DNA of 64,000 nucleotides from Roseibium aggregatum (GCF_017309185.1 NZ_JAEKJZ010000002.1:186001-250000), one strand, 5' to 3'. Shown: positions 26,807 to 37,447, counted from the stretch's first letter. The notes: generated from the letters alone by a model not told the origin. Translations and numbers: made by a program.

Positions 26807-27266
26807 CGGTCTTGCCTTCCAGATTGTTCAATCTCGTTTGAAACGCCCGAAGGGTTCGGCAAGTCTCCCGCAGACGCCCGTCGCTCCAGTCGCGCGAAAT
26901 CTGCCGCAGAAGCTTCCCCTCTTCTTCATGGATCGCCTGGAACAGGTCCCTGCCCCCATCCGTCAGGGCAATCAGAACAGACCGCTTGTGCTCGGGATTG
27001 GGGAGGCTCTCGACCAGCCCCATCTTTTCCAGCCGGTCGACCAGTGCCTGCATCGACTGGCGGGTCATCGCCTTTGCCCCAGCCATTTTCGGAACCGGGC
27101 TCGGCCCCTCCTCGGTCAGAAACTCCAGGACGGCCCGCAAGGAAGCCGTCAGGCCGCAGTCTTCCAGCATCCGGTCGGACAGTCCGGCCAGAGCGCGAAA
27201 GGTCCTGCGCACTTCGACAATGAGGTCCCGCAGCGCCGCGACTTCGATTTCAGACGGTTCGGACAT
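26781..27266 (-). CDS. MarR family transcriptional regulator
   Basis: The protein is 161 residues. The winged helix-turn-helix includes MTRQSMQALVDRLEKMGLVESLPNPEHKRSVLIALTDGG (about residues 67-105), the MarR recognition helix and wing. The gene probably represses itself and the overlapping methyltransferase gene through the two-box palindromic operator just upstream (27279-27323). The ligand is unknown; MarR proteins often respond to phenolic compounds or oxidants. Confidence 0.93.
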   Translation of the reverse strand: MSEPSEIEVAALRDLIVEVRRTFRALAGLSDRMLEDCGLTASLRAVLEFLTEEGPSPVPKMAGAKAMTRQSMQALVDRLEKMGLVESLPNPEHKRSVLIALTDGGRDLFQAIHEEEGKLLRQISRDWSDGRLRETCRTLRAFQTRLNNLEGKTDAEELESN

Positions 27267-27278
27267 GCACCCTCCAAT

Positions 27279-27323
27279 TTGACAGCCTATCTGTCATATA
27301 GATTTTGACAGATAGGCTGTCAA
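27279..27323. promoter_or_regulatory. Double palindromic operator upstream of the MarR gene
   Basis: A perfect 18-base inverted repeat (TTGACAGCCTATCTGTCA at 27279-27296 and its complement at 27306-27323) encloses TATAGATTT. Each arm is itself a palindrome of the form TGACAG-N5-CTGTCA, giving two equivalent sites whose centres are 26 bases apart. The operator begins 13 bases upstream of the MarR start codon and lies 156 bases before purL, so it may affect both directions. Confidence 0.85.
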
Positions 27324-27419
27324 TTGCGTTTGTCCTCCACAAAGTTTTTGCCTTGCTCTCCCCATTTTCCGGACAATCTGCTAAACGGCGGCTTCAAAGC
27401 CGCCTCTATCGGGTGGCGC

Positions 27420-27476
27420 AAGCACAGCGGCTCAAACACAGCGGCCCGAACACTGCGGCCCAAACACTCCGGAACG
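27420..27476 (+). repeat. Four degenerate 14-base direct repeats in the purL leader
   Basis: Units beginning at about 27420, 27435, 27449 and 27463 share the form aacac(a/t)gcggccc. They end 2 bases before the purL start codon and so overlap its ribosome-binding region. Confidence 0.6.
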
Positions 27477-27478
27477 TC

Positions 27479-29677
<2,199 letters not shown>

Positions 29678-29719
29678 GACGGTTGTCTTACAGGAACCTG
29701 ACAAAAGGACCGATGCACG

Positions 29720-29953
29720 ATGCCGATGAACGCGAATGAGATCGAAACCCTGATCAAGGCGGCTCTGCCCGACGCTCAGGTGGAGATCCGGGATTTGGCT
29801 GGTGACGGTGACCATTATGCGGCGAACGTCGTCTCGGAAGCCTTCCGCGGCAAAAGCCGCGTACAACAGCATCAACTGGTCTACCAGGCACTGAAGGGCA
29901 ACATGGGAGGGGCGTTGCATGCCCTGGCGCTTCAAACCAGGGCGCCGGACTGA
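29720..29953 (+). CDS. BolA family protein
   Basis: The protein is 77 residues. The BolA fold is recognised from NEIETLIKAALPDAQVEIRDLAGDGDHY, with the conserved His in FRGKSRVQQHQLVYQAL. BolA proteins pair with monothiol glutaredoxins through a shared [2Fe-2S] cluster and act in iron sensing or cluster transfer. The next gene encodes just such a glutaredoxin, so the two products very likely form a complex. Confidence 0.93.
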   Translation: MPMNANEIETLIKAALPDAQVEIRDLAGDGDHYAANVVSEAFRGKSRVQQHQLVYQALKGNMGGALHALALQTRAPD

Positions 29954-30064
29954 CCGCGCCGGATTGACATGGTGCCGCGCCAGGCACATGTGAAGTTGAA
30001 ATTCCCGCCGCAAGTCGCCACACAAGACGGAAGACCGGCGGAACCAGACACAAAGGACGGATAA

Positions 30065-30397
30065 ATGAGCATCCAGGACTGGATTAAGAACGAAGTCGAC
30101 ACCAACGACGTGGTGCTGTTCATGAAAGGCACGCCGAACTTCCCGCAATGCGGGTTCTCCGGTCAGGTCGTTCAGATCCTCGACTATGTCGGCGCACCGT
30201 ACAAAGGCATCAACGTTCTGGAAGACGACGATCTGCGTCAGGGCATCAAGGACTTTGCCAACTGGCCGACCATTCCGCAGCTCTACATCAAGGGCGAATT
30301 CGTCGGCGGCTGCGACATCATCCGCGAGATGTTCCAGAACGAGGAACTCCAGGGGCTGCTCTCTGAAAAAGGCATCGACGCCAAGAAAAGCGCCTGA
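30065..30397 (+). CDS. grxD: Monothiol glutaredoxin Grx4 (GrxD)
   Basis: The protein is 110 residues with the CGFS active site (FPQCGFSGQ, about residues 27-35), and WPTIPQLYIKGEFVGGCDI binds glutathione. Dimers carry a [2Fe-2S] cluster and exchange it with BolA. The gene follows bolA after 111 bases and is closed by a strong terminator. Confidence 0.97.
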   Translation: MSIQDWIKNEVDTNDVVLFMKGTPNFPQCGFSGQVVQILDYVGAPYKGINVLEDDDLRQGIKDFANWPTIPQLYIKGEFVGGCDIIREMFQNEELQGLLSEKGIDAKKSA

Positions 30398-30428
30398 ACG
30401 GACACTCCTTAAGAACACCAGATGACGA

Positions 30429-30452
30429 GGGGCGGATTATCCGCCCCTTTTT
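30429..30452 (+). terminator. Rho-independent terminator after grxD
   Basis: A 7-base GC stem (ggggcgg at 30429-30435, ccgcccc at 30441-30447) with a short loop is followed by five T. It closes the purL-bolA-grxD stretch. Confidence 0.92.
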
Positions 30453-30470
30453 CGTTCGGCCCGTCGCAGC

Positions 30471-31151
30471 CTATTCGTCGAGAAACCTGAAGTTTTTCAG
30501 CAACACGCCGCCCCGCGTTCGCGGAAAATCGTTTGGAGCCGGAAGGTCCAGACGCGACGCCACCACATTGGCGATCGCCACGATCCCGTCTCTCGAGTTC
30601 GGGTTCAATATTCCGACGATTCGCAGATACATCTTGCCTTCGACCGCGTCTTCGTAGCTCCCGATGACTTCCACGCCGTTGTAGTCGCCGATCCTGACGG
30701 CCCGAACCAGGTCGCGCGTCGGCTTGGCGTGATTGGCGACCGCTCGCTGAAATGCAGTCCCGGCGAGAAGACGGCCGACGGCGTTCAGGCGCTCCTGCGT
30801 CGTCGCCAGCTTCAGTGTCATCGGAACGAACTGGATGTTCTCGATCAGCTTGCGGTCTTTGGTGATGAAATTCAGCTTGACGAACGCGCTTCCCCGCCCT
30901 GGCGCCTGATCCATCAGGACGACGACGTCGTCCTCCGTCGGAACGAGAAAGGAAAACGGCGCCGGCACCGCAAGGCCGTGGCGGCTGGCGAAGGCCTCAT
31001 CAACCCGGACGGTCTTGCCGACGACCAGCCCCTCAACGGAAAGCAGATTGAATTTCACCGTGCCGCTCATTTGTTGCGCCGAAGCCGGGAGGGAACAAAG
31101 CAGAGCCACGCAAAGAAGAAGGCCGCAGGTCTTTCGAAAAAACATGATCAT
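30471..31151 (-). CDS. Secreted protein of unknown function
   Basis: The protein is 226 residues with a clear signal peptide (FFRKTCGLLLCVALLCSLPASAQQ, cleavage after ASA near residue 24). The start at 31151 was chosen because it opens the signal peptide; a GTG at 31196 would add 15 residues. The mature protein has an alternating beta-like pattern (FVKLNFITKDRKLIENIQFVPMTLKL). No family was recognised. It is convergent with grxD. Confidence 0.65.
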   Translation of the reverse strand: MIMFFRKTCGLLLCVALLCSLPASAQQMSGTVKFNLLSVEGLVVGKTVRVDEAFASRHGLAVPAPFSFLVPTEDDVVVLMDQAPGRGSAFVKLNFITKDRKLIENIQFVPMTLKLATTQERLNAVGRLLAGTAFQRAVANHAKPTRDLVRAVRIGDYNGVEVIGSYEDAVEGKMYLRIVGILNPNSRDGIVAIANVVASRLDLPAPNDFPRTRGGVLLKNFRFLDE

Positions 31152-31503
31152 ATCCGAAGTCGTGTTCTGAAAAGGTCGCAGGAGAAAGGAGGACACCTGA
31201 ATAACGACCCGGCGAACGGGGATCTGTCAAGGATCGGGACCGGATCTCTGCCGCCGAAGTTATGTCTCAAGTTTTCCGTAACGGCAGATCTGTGCCGGGC
31301 GGTAGAACGTGGCGCGCAGCTTATCCAAGGTTTAGCCGAATCGAATCCGGCCAAATTGGGGCGTGCACTCGGCAAAATGTGCCGAATCACCTAAGCTGAA
31401 CGCAAGGTGAATGCGGATTTCAGGGTGAGTACAGGTGTGTTCCGCCATTTTCCGACCATATCGCACGGCCCAAAGGACGGGCCGGGAAATGGGACCGGGG
31501 ATT
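31152..31503. other. Divergent spacer with no recognised element
   Basis: This gap of about 350 bases lies between the starts of two genes for small secreted proteins. It should contain both promoters, but I see no clear operator, repeat or RNA gene. Confidence 0.4.
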
Positions 31504-31785
31504 ATGAAGAAATTTGCAGTAGCGACGACAACCACATGCGCTCTGGCTCTGACCGGAGTGGGCCTTGCCCTTTCGGGCGGCGCAAAGACCGATAGCGAAC
31601 TGCGACGGATCGACTGCCAGGCCATCACCATGTTCATCCCCTCCCGGTACAAGAGTGCCGAGGAACTCTGCGCCAACTATGGCGGCGTGGCCCTGAAGGA
31701 CGCACTGCCCAGCGAAAAGGGACTGGTTATCCTGGTCCGCAATCAGCCCATGGGCGGCTTCCAGGGCGGCAACACCGTTCGCTGA
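31504..31785 (+). CDS. Small secreted protein of unknown function
   Basis: The protein is 93 residues. A signal peptide (MKKFAVATTTTCALALTGVGLALSGG) supports the start at 31504, and GGGAC lies about 8 bases upstream. The mature part has two Cys residues (IDCQAIT and ELCANYGG). I do not recognise it. Confidence 0.6.
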   Translation: MKKFAVATTTTCALALTGVGLALSGGAKTDSELRRIDCQAITMFIPSRYKSAEELCANYGGVALKDALPSEKGLVILVRNQPMGGFQGGNTVR

Positions 31786-32186
31786 GGGTCGACAAGCCGG
31801 ACAGACCCTTGACGTTCGGATGCTGTTGGAAGCGGCGCTTGTTCCGGCCGCGAATTTGTCCGCATAGCCATCAACTGCCCTATGGAACAGCGCCTCTGAG
31901 TGAACGTGCCCCCCCCTCTTTCCGGAGGTGCTTCGAAGGAAATCTTCTATCCTTGGAGGTCCGGGAACGTCTTGTCCGCCAGGGCGTTGACGGAAAGCAT
32001 AACTGTTGCGGCACAGGCAAAACCCGCGCTCAAGGCGCTCACGATTGACTTCACAGCCGGTCTCCATGGGTTAGGACGCCTGGCTGGGACATGGCTCGGC
32101 GCAATCTCTAATTCATGAGTTTTATACTCAAGTTTTTAGATCTTGTCCAGCCGGCTCCTCGATCTATTGCTGGAGGGGCACACCCC
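31786..32186. other. 400-bp gap with one small candidate gene
   Basis: Apart from the 35-codon frame at 31947-32054 (listed separately) and a run of eight C at 31909-31916, nothing is recognised in this stretch. Confidence 0.4.
31947..32054 (-). CDS. 35-residue frame encoding a signal peptide; small gene or decayed secreted protein
   Basis: From GTG 32054, with GGAG 7 bases upstream, the frame encodes a typical signal peptide (KSIVSALSAGFACAATVML...NALA) followed by DKTFPDLQG and a TAG stop. The frame downstream of the stop stays open for a long way, and a run of eight G on this strand (31909-31916) shifts into another open frame. This suggests a gene broken by a stop and perhaps a frameshift. 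It could also be a genuine tiny secreted peptide. Confidence 0.35.
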   Translation of the reverse strand: MKSIVSALSAGFACAATVMLSVNALADKTFPDLQG

Positions 32187-33611
32187 TCACCCCGAGATCG
32201 CCTTCACCTCCAGAAAATCCTCCAGGCCGAATTCGCCGTATTCCCGGCCGTTTCCGGATTGCTTGTAGCCGCCGAAGGGTACGTCCCAATCGGGGCTGCC
32301 GCCGTTGATGTAAACGCTGCCTGCGCGCAGTTTCCGGGCAACCCGCCTGGCCCGCTCCGGATCGCCTGTCTGGAGATAGGCGGCCAGGCCGTAAGGCGTG
32401 TCGTTGGCGATCGCGATGGCGTCTTCTTCCGTATCAAACGGGATCATCACCAGGACCGGCCCGAAGATCTCGTTGCGGGCAATGGACATGTCGTTGGCGA
32501 CATCCGCGAAGACGGTCGGCCTGACATAGTAGCCGGTTTCGAATCCCTCCGGCCTGCCCGGCCCGCCGGCCACCAGGCGCGCGCCCTCCTCGATGCCTTT
32601 TTCGATATGACCCTGGATCCTGTCATATTGCTGCTCGCTGATCACCGGCCCGATGTGATCGCCTTCCTGCGCGGGATCGCCCACCTGGACGCTGTCCGCG
32701 ACCCTGCCGGCGAGAGCTACCGCTTCGTCATAGACGGTTTGCTCGACAAGCAAGCGGGTAGGCGCGTCGCAGGATTGTCCGGAATTGGAGAAACAGCTTT
32801 CTATCGAATAGCTTATCGCCGTTTCCAGATTCGCGTCGGCAAAAAGAAGGTTCGCGGATTTCCCGCCAAGTTCCAGCGCAACGCGTTTCACGGTCGGCGC
32901 CGCGTTGCGGCTTACCGAGATCCCTGCCCGGGTCGACCCGGTGAAGGAGATCATGTCGATATCCGGATGCAGGGACATGGCCTCGCCGACGCTCGGGCCG
33001 TCGCCATTGACAAGATTGAAGACACCCGGCGGGCATCCCGCCTCGTCGAGGATTTCCGCGAACAGCAGAGCGGAAAGCGGCGCGATCTCGCTCGGCTTCA
33101 AGACCATGGTGCAGCCGGCGGCGAGTGCCGGAGCGACCTTGGCCACGATCTGGTTGATTGGCCAGTTCCACGGCGTGATCAGACCGCAGACGCCGACCGG
33201 TTCGTGCCGGATGAGACTGCCGCCGCGCGGACTCGGACGTTCGAAGACATGCGACTTCAACGCCTCCAGCGTCGCCTGCAGATGACCGGTACCGGCCGGG
33301 GTCTGCTGCTCGCGGGCGAAGGTCTTGGGAGCCCCCATTTCCAGACGGATCGCCTCGTCCATCTCCGGTGACCGGCGCCCGTAAACACCGACGATCCGTT
33401 CCAGCAGGGAAACACGCTCTTCGACGCGCGTATCCGACCAGGTCGCAAACGCCCTGCGCGCAGCCGATACGGCCAGATCGACATCGGCAGGAGACCCCAG
33501 AGAAATCGTGGCGACAGGCTGCTCGGTTGCCGGATCGATCACTGAAAAATCATTGGGAACAACCGGTTCTACCCATTTTCCACCGATATAGAACTGCCGT
33601 TTCTCGATCAT
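32187..33611 (-). CDS. Aldehyde dehydrogenase family protein
   Basis: The protein is 474 residues, the usual ALDH length. Visible elements are the ITPWNWPINQI nucleotide-binding entry (about residues 145-155), FTGSTRAG, the general-base Glu in VALELGGKSAN and the catalytic Cys in SNSGQSCDAPTR. It oxidises an aldehyde with NAD(P)+; the substrate is unknown. The start at 33611 follows the upstream dehydrogenase stop by 16 bases, so the two form an operon. Confidence 0.93.
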   Translation of the reverse strand: MIEKRQFYIGGKWVEPVVPNDFSVIDPATEQPVATISLGSPADVDLAVSAARRAFATWSDTRVEERVSLLERIVGVYGRRSPEMDEAIRLEMGAPKTFAREQQTPAGTGHLQATLEALKSHVFERPSPRGGSLIRHEPVGVCGLITPWNWPINQIVAKVAPALAAGCTMVLKPSEIAPLSALLFAEILDEAGCPPGVFNLVNGDGPSVGEAMSLHPDIDMISFTGSTRAGISVSRNAAPTVKRVALELGGKSANLLFADANLETAISYSIESCFSNSGQSCDAPTRLLVEQTVYDEAVALAGRVADSVQVGDPAQEGDHIGPVISEQQYDRIQGHIEKGIEEGARLVAGGPGRPEGFETGYYVRPTVFADVANDMSIARNEIFGPVLVMIPFDTEEDAIAIANDTPYGLAAYLQTGDPERARRVARKLRAGSVYINGGSPDWDVPFGGYKQSGNGREYGEFGLEDFLEVKAISG

Positions 33612-33627
33612 TGATCCGTCACCGCTT

Positions 33628-34602
33628 TCAAACATATTCGATTTGCCGCGCCCCGTGCGGCACGACCTCATATCCAGGCTCTTCCGGCTCGTCGTCAACC
33701 ATTTCCGCGGGAAAATCCGGCGCGAGGATAGCCAGGCCGGTCGCCTCTTCCAGCCGCCTGACGATGTTCGGCGACAATTCACGCGGTCCGTAGCGCTGGA
33801 TACCATCGGCGAAGATCCGGTTGAGCAGCGGCGAGACCTCCAGCGGCACGTCATGGGCGTCCGCGAGCGCCTGAAACAGGCCGATATCCTTGGCGACCAG
33901 ATCCATGGTGAAGGAGATGTCGCGCGAACCGTTCAGGATGACCTGGCTTTCGGTCTCATGCACGAAGGACGTGCCGGAGGAAATGCGGATCGCCTCGTAA
34001 GCCGTTCCGAGATCCATCCCCGCGGCCTTGCAGGTGACCAGCGCCTCGACACAGGAGACCAGATTGGCCGTCGCCAGATAGTTGGTCACGACCTTAAGCA
34101 CGGAGGCCGAGCCGATCTCGCCCGTGTGCAGCACACGCCGGCCGAGAACGGTCAGGAATGGCAGAGCTTTCTCGAAGGTTGCGCGCGAGCAGCCGGCGAA
34201 GATGGAAATATTGCCGGTCGCCGCCCGGTGGCAGCCGCCGGAGACAGGGCACTCGATGGCCTCCGCCCCGGTCGCGATCACTTTTTCCGCCAGCCGCCGG
34301 ACTTCGTTAGAATCTGTTGTCGACATTTCAGCCCAGATCCGGCCCGGGCCGATCCCTTCCAGAATGCCATCCGGCCCCTCGATAACGGCTGCACAGGCGG
34401 CCGGGCTCGGCAGGCAGGTGATAATCACATCGCATGTTTCGGCGAGTTCCTTCGGCGACCGGCCGCGTTTCGCGCCTTTTCGCACAAAGCTCTCGACCAA
34501 CAATTCGTTCAAATCGTGCACGACAAGGTCGTAACCGTTGCGCAGAATGCTGCCCGCCAGCTTGCCGCCGACATTTCCAAGACCGATGAACCCGACACGC
34601 AT
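33628..34602 (-). CDS. NAD(P)-dependent beta-hydroxyacid dehydrogenase (3-hydroxyisobutyrate dehydrogenase-like)
   Basis: The protein is 324 residues. The N-terminal motif GFIGLGNVGGKLA (about residues 3-15) binds the cofactor. The substrate segment ECPVSGGCHRAATG and the catalytic-Lys segment SVLKVVTNYLATANLV follow. The family includes 3-hydroxyisobutyrate, tartronate semialdehyde and related enzymes. The start at 34602 was chosen because MRVGFIGLG is the natural opening. The gene precedes the aldehyde dehydrogenase gene and is divergent from a LysR gene. A hydroxyacid-to-semialdehyde-to-acid route is plausible. Confidence 0.9.
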   Translation of the reverse strand: MRVGFIGLGNVGGKLAGSILRNGYDLVVHDLNELLVESFVRKGAKRGRSPKELAETCDVIITCLPSPAACAAVIEGPDGILEGIGPGRIWAEMSTTDSNEVRRLAEKVIATGAEAIECPVSGGCHRAATGNISIFAGCSRATFEKALPFLTVLGRRVLHTGEIGSASVLKVVTNYLATANLVSCVEALVTCKAAGMDLGTAYEAIRISSGTSFVHETESQVILNGSRDISFTMDLVAKDIGLFQALADAHDVPLEVSPLLNRIFADGIQRYGPRELSPNIVRRLEEATGLAILAPDFPAEMVDDEPEEPGYEVVPHGARQIEYV

Positions 34603-34714
34603 GCGAATGCCCCTTTTCAAGGATTGAGTGCGTATCAGGATGCTCTCCCCGAAAAACAAAGAGAAACGATATAAACAATAGACATTACACGTTTTATTTT
34701 ATCAATTGAGGGTC

Positions 34715-35593
34715 ATGGACTCACTCCCGAACCTGCTCTGGCTCAGAAGCTTCGAGGCTGCCAGCCGGCTTGGCAGCTTTACGGCGGCCGGCGTCGAACT
34801 CGGCCTCACCCAGGCGGCGGTAAGCGGCCATATCAGCGCGCTGGAAACCCGGCTCGGCCATGCCCTCTTTCACCGCACCACGCGCAAGGTGGACCTCACC
34901 GAAAGCGGACGCGCCTATCTTCCAGCCGTCCGCAAGGCTTTGCAGGACCTCGCCAAATCGACCGAAAACCTCTTCGGTGGCAAGATATCCGGCGCCGTGA
35001 CCCTGCGCGCGCCAATCTCCGTGGCGACCTTGGTCATAGCACCAGCGCTGGCCGCGTTTCTGGAAAGCCAGCCGGAGCTCAACATCAGGCTCCTCTCGGC
35101 GATCTGGGCCGACACCGCCCTGGAAACCAATATCGATTTCGAAATCCGCCTTGGCGCCGGCCAGTGGCCCGGCTGCCAAGCGGAAAAGCTCGGAGACGAT
35201 TTTGTCGTGCCCGTCTGTTCGCCGTTCCTGGCAAAGGGCCTGAAGACGCCTGCCGATCTGCTGAAGCTGCCGCGCGCGCATATTCTCGGCTTCGACGATC
35301 ACTGGCCGCGCTTTTTCGAAACCCTGGCACTCCCGGTTCATAGCCCGACGCCCTCCGTCACGGTGGACACGTCGATTGCCGCGCTTGAATGGGTGTCTTC
35401 CGGCGGTGGCGCCGCGCTGCTCCTGGAACGCGCCGCACGCCCTCTGGCGGCAAGCGGCCGCATTGCCATACCTTTCAAGGAAAAGATCCCTTTGGGACAG
35501 GGGCACTATCTCATTCACCGCCAAAACGCCCCACCTTCGAGACCCGCTGTCAGGGTGACGGAAAATTGGCTGAGGGAACTGTTCGGAAGTTGA
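34715..35593 (+). CDS. LysR family regulator (GcvA-like)
   Basis: The protein is 292 residues from ATG 34715; a TTG at 34706 is an alternative. The helix-turn-helix contains FEAASRLGSFTAAGVELGLTQAAVSGHISALE (about residues 13-44), as in GcvA-type LysR proteins, followed by an effector domain with VTLRAPISVATLVIAPALAAFL. It is divergent from the dehydrogenase pair with an AT-rich gap and probably activates it. Confidence 0.93.
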   Translation: MDSLPNLLWLRSFEAASRLGSFTAAGVELGLTQAAVSGHISALETRLGHALFHRTTRKVDLTESGRAYLPAVRKALQDLAKSTENLFGGKISGAVTLRAPISVATLVIAPALAAFLESQPELNIRLLSAIWADTALETNIDFEIRLGAGQWPGCQAEKLGDDFVVPVCSPFLAKGLKTPADLLKLPRAHILGFDDHWPRFFETLALPVHSPTPSVTVDTSIAALEWVSSGGGAALLLERAARPLAASGRIAIPFKEKIPLGQGHYLIHRQNAPPSRPAVRVTENWLRELFGS

Positions 35594-35611
35594 GCGAAGT
35601 TTCTTTCTCTG

Positions 35612-35719
35612 CCTCATCCTGAGGAGGATCGTCAGATCCGTCAAAAAGGATGAGCGGCATAATCCGGAGCAAGCGGCCCATCCTTCGAGACGCGTGCAAG
35701 GTCGCTCCTCAGGATGAGG
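35612..35719. repeat. Rhizobial-type inverted repeat between convergent genes
   Basis: Perfect 15-base arms (cctcatcctgaggag at 35612-35626 and its complement at 35705-35719) enclose a partly self-complementary centre with ggatgag/ccatcc pairs. The right half resembles a dispersed palindrome often seen between genes in Hyphomicrobiales. Related degenerate halves occur at about 37369-37386 and 38521-38560. It may serve as a bidirectional terminator between the LysR gene and ttcA. Confidence 0.7.
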
Positions 35720-35743
35720 TCAGATATCGTTCCAGAACAGCTC

Positions 35744-36685
35744 CTACTCCGCCGCAAACAGCTTCGCCGTCATCGCAAGGCTAGCGCCACAGGGCTCTTC
35801 GTCCTCGTCGCCATCCGTCTTCGCCGCGCCTTCGGCGGGCCTCAGATTGACGAAATCGTAGAGCGAGCGGTCAAGCAGATGAGACGGCCGTGTGTGGCCG
35901 AGCGCGCGCGCCATGACGCCAAGTCGGCCGGGACTGGCCTTTTCCCAGCCCTGCAGCATACGCTTGACCTCCTCGCGCTGCAGGCCGTCCTGCGAGCCGC
36001 AGAGATTGCAGGGAATGATCGGGAACCGCATGCCGTTCGCGAACTTCGCGATATCGCTTTCCGCCGAATAGGCGAGCGGGCGCAACACCAGAAGGTCACC
36101 CTCGTCATTGATCAGCTTCGGCGGCATGGAGGCAAGACGCCCGCCGTGGAAGAGGTTCATGAAAAAGGTTTCCAGAATATCTTCCCGGTGATGGCCGAGA
36201 ACGATGGCCTCGCAGCCCTGTTCCCGCGCCACCCGATAGAGGATGCCGCGCCTGAGGCGGGAGCACAGCGAGCAATAGGTGCGGTTTTCCGGGATCTTGT
36301 CGGTGACAATGGAATAGGTGTCCTCGCGCACGATGATGTGCTCGATGCCGTTCTCTTCAAAGAACTTCGGCAGAATGTCCGTCGGAAACCCGGGCTGGGC
36401 CTGATCGAGATTGCAGGCAATCAGATCAACAGGCAGAAGGCCACGCCATTTCAGCTCGATCAGAACCGCCAAAAGCGTGTAGCTGTCCTTGCCCCCGGAC
36501 AGACACACCAGCCATTTGGGCCGGGTCTCCTGCGTAATCCCCTCCGGCAGCATGCCGAAATCGCCGATCGCCTCACGCGCCTGCCGCAGGAGCCGCTTGC
36601 GCAGCTTCTTGAACTCGACGCTGGACGGCGCGCCGCGCAAGAGCGCGGGGACATCCGTATCTGTACTGTCGGCAATGTCGTTCAT
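35744..36685 (-). CDS. ttcA: tRNA 2-thiocytidine(32) synthetase TtcA
   Basis: The protein is 313 residues. The PP-loop SGGKDS (about residues 63-68) activates the cytidine with ATP. Two CxxC motifs (YCSLC near 140 and PCNLC near 228) hold the [4Fe-4S] cluster that carries sulphur. TtcA thiolates C32 of certain tRNAs. The C-terminal 25 or so residues ([19 protein letters not shown]) are poorly conserved and may be derived from a repeat. Confidence 0.96.
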   Translation of the reverse strand: MNDIADSTDTDVPALLRGAPSSVEFKKLRKRLLRQAREAIGDFGMLPEGITQETRPKWLVCLSGGKDSYTLLAVLIELKWRGLLPVDLIACNLDQAQPGFPTDILPKFFEENGIEHIIVREDTYSIVTDKIPENRTYCSLCSRLRRGILYRVAREQGCEAIVLGHHREDILETFFMNLFHGGRLASMPPKLINDEGDLLVLRPLAYSAESDIAKFANGMRFPIIPCNLCGSQDGLQREEVKRMLQGWEKASPGRLGVMARALGHTRPSHLLDRSLYDFVNLRPAEGAAKTDGDEDEEPCGASLAMTAKLFAAE

Positions 36686-36847
36686 TCAGGCGGCCTTCGC
36701 GCGCGTTCGTGTCTTCTGTATTCGCGCTGACATAGCGGATTGTCGGCACAATACCAAGGCGAAAGGGCGGATTTCCGTAACGTAATATGCTATAAACCTC
36801 TGGCTGCGGGGCCTCAGAATTTCTTTTGCAGAAGGAAAGGCATTGTC

Positions 36848-37336
36848 ATGACGGCGACACTCGATATTCAGCAACCGCAGCCATTCGATCTGGTGGACAA
36901 CAAGATCCTGATTGCCGGAAACGCCACCGCGTTCGAAGGCGCGCTTACGATCCGCGTTTCCGACGGCCACGACGAATATGCCTCCTTTACCCAGGTCGGC
37001 GCTCTCGGGCTCAGGCAGTTTCAGGGCTTCATCGACATTCCCGAAACGAACAGCTTCCAGCTCAGCCGTTTGTTCCTGACACTTTCCGACGACACCGGCA
37101 ATGAGAACGGGCCGTCCGTCGTGGTCCCCGTCCTGTTCGGTCCGAAGATCCTCCCCGGCTATGGCGGTTGGCGGCCCTATACGGTCCAGTCCGGCGACAC
37201 GCTGACCAAGATCGCGCAAGCGGAATACGGCAACAGCAACTTTCAGCCGATCTTCGAAGCGAACCAGGACATCCTGACCAACCCGAACCTCATCTTTCCG
37301 GGCCAGATGCTGAGGGTCCCGAGGGACGATATTTAG
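36848..37336 (+). CDS. Gmad2 immunoglobulin-like and LysM domain protein
   Basis: The protein is 162 residues from ATG 36848, where AAGGAAAGG provides a ribosome site. Residues about 9-98 resemble a Gmad2 immunoglobulin-like domain (LVDNKILIAGNATAFEGALTIRVSDG...FQGFIDIP). Residues about 113-158 form a LysM domain (YTVQSGDTLTKIAQAEYG...NLIFPGQMLRVP). LysM binds peptidoglycan, yet no signal peptide is visible, so the location is unclear. It could act in the cytoplasm or leave by another route. Confidence 0.82.
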   Translation: MTATLDIQQPQPFDLVDNKILIAGNATAFEGALTIRVSDGHDEYASFTQVGALGLRQFQGFIDIPETNSFQLSRLFLTLSDDTGNENGPSVVVPVLFGPKILPGYGGWRPYTVQSGDTLTKIAQAEYGNSNFQPIFEANQDILTNPNLIFPGQMLRVPRDDI

Positions 37337-37391
37337 ATTTTTTGCGAAGTGGGCTAGGAACGACCCGACCTCATCTTGAGGAAACGCTCGT

Positions 37392-37416
37392 GTCCCGGCC
37401 TGCATGAGGCCGGGAC
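37392..37416. terminator. Bidirectional-looking hairpin between convergent genes
   Basis: Perfect 10-base arms (gtcccggcct at 37392-37401, aggccgggac at 37407-37416) have a 5-base loop. A T-rich stretch (gtttggatttttt) follows on the plus strand. It lies between the LysM gene and the VPLPA-CTERM gene. Confidence 0.65.
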
Positions 37417-37447
37417 AAATGTTTGGATTTTTTGAGTGATGACGGAC

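Noticed and set aside
27305..27478. Upstream start for purL
   Set aside because: These 58 codons cover the operator and tandem repeats and have no counterpart in PurL; ATG 27479 gives the normal N-terminus.
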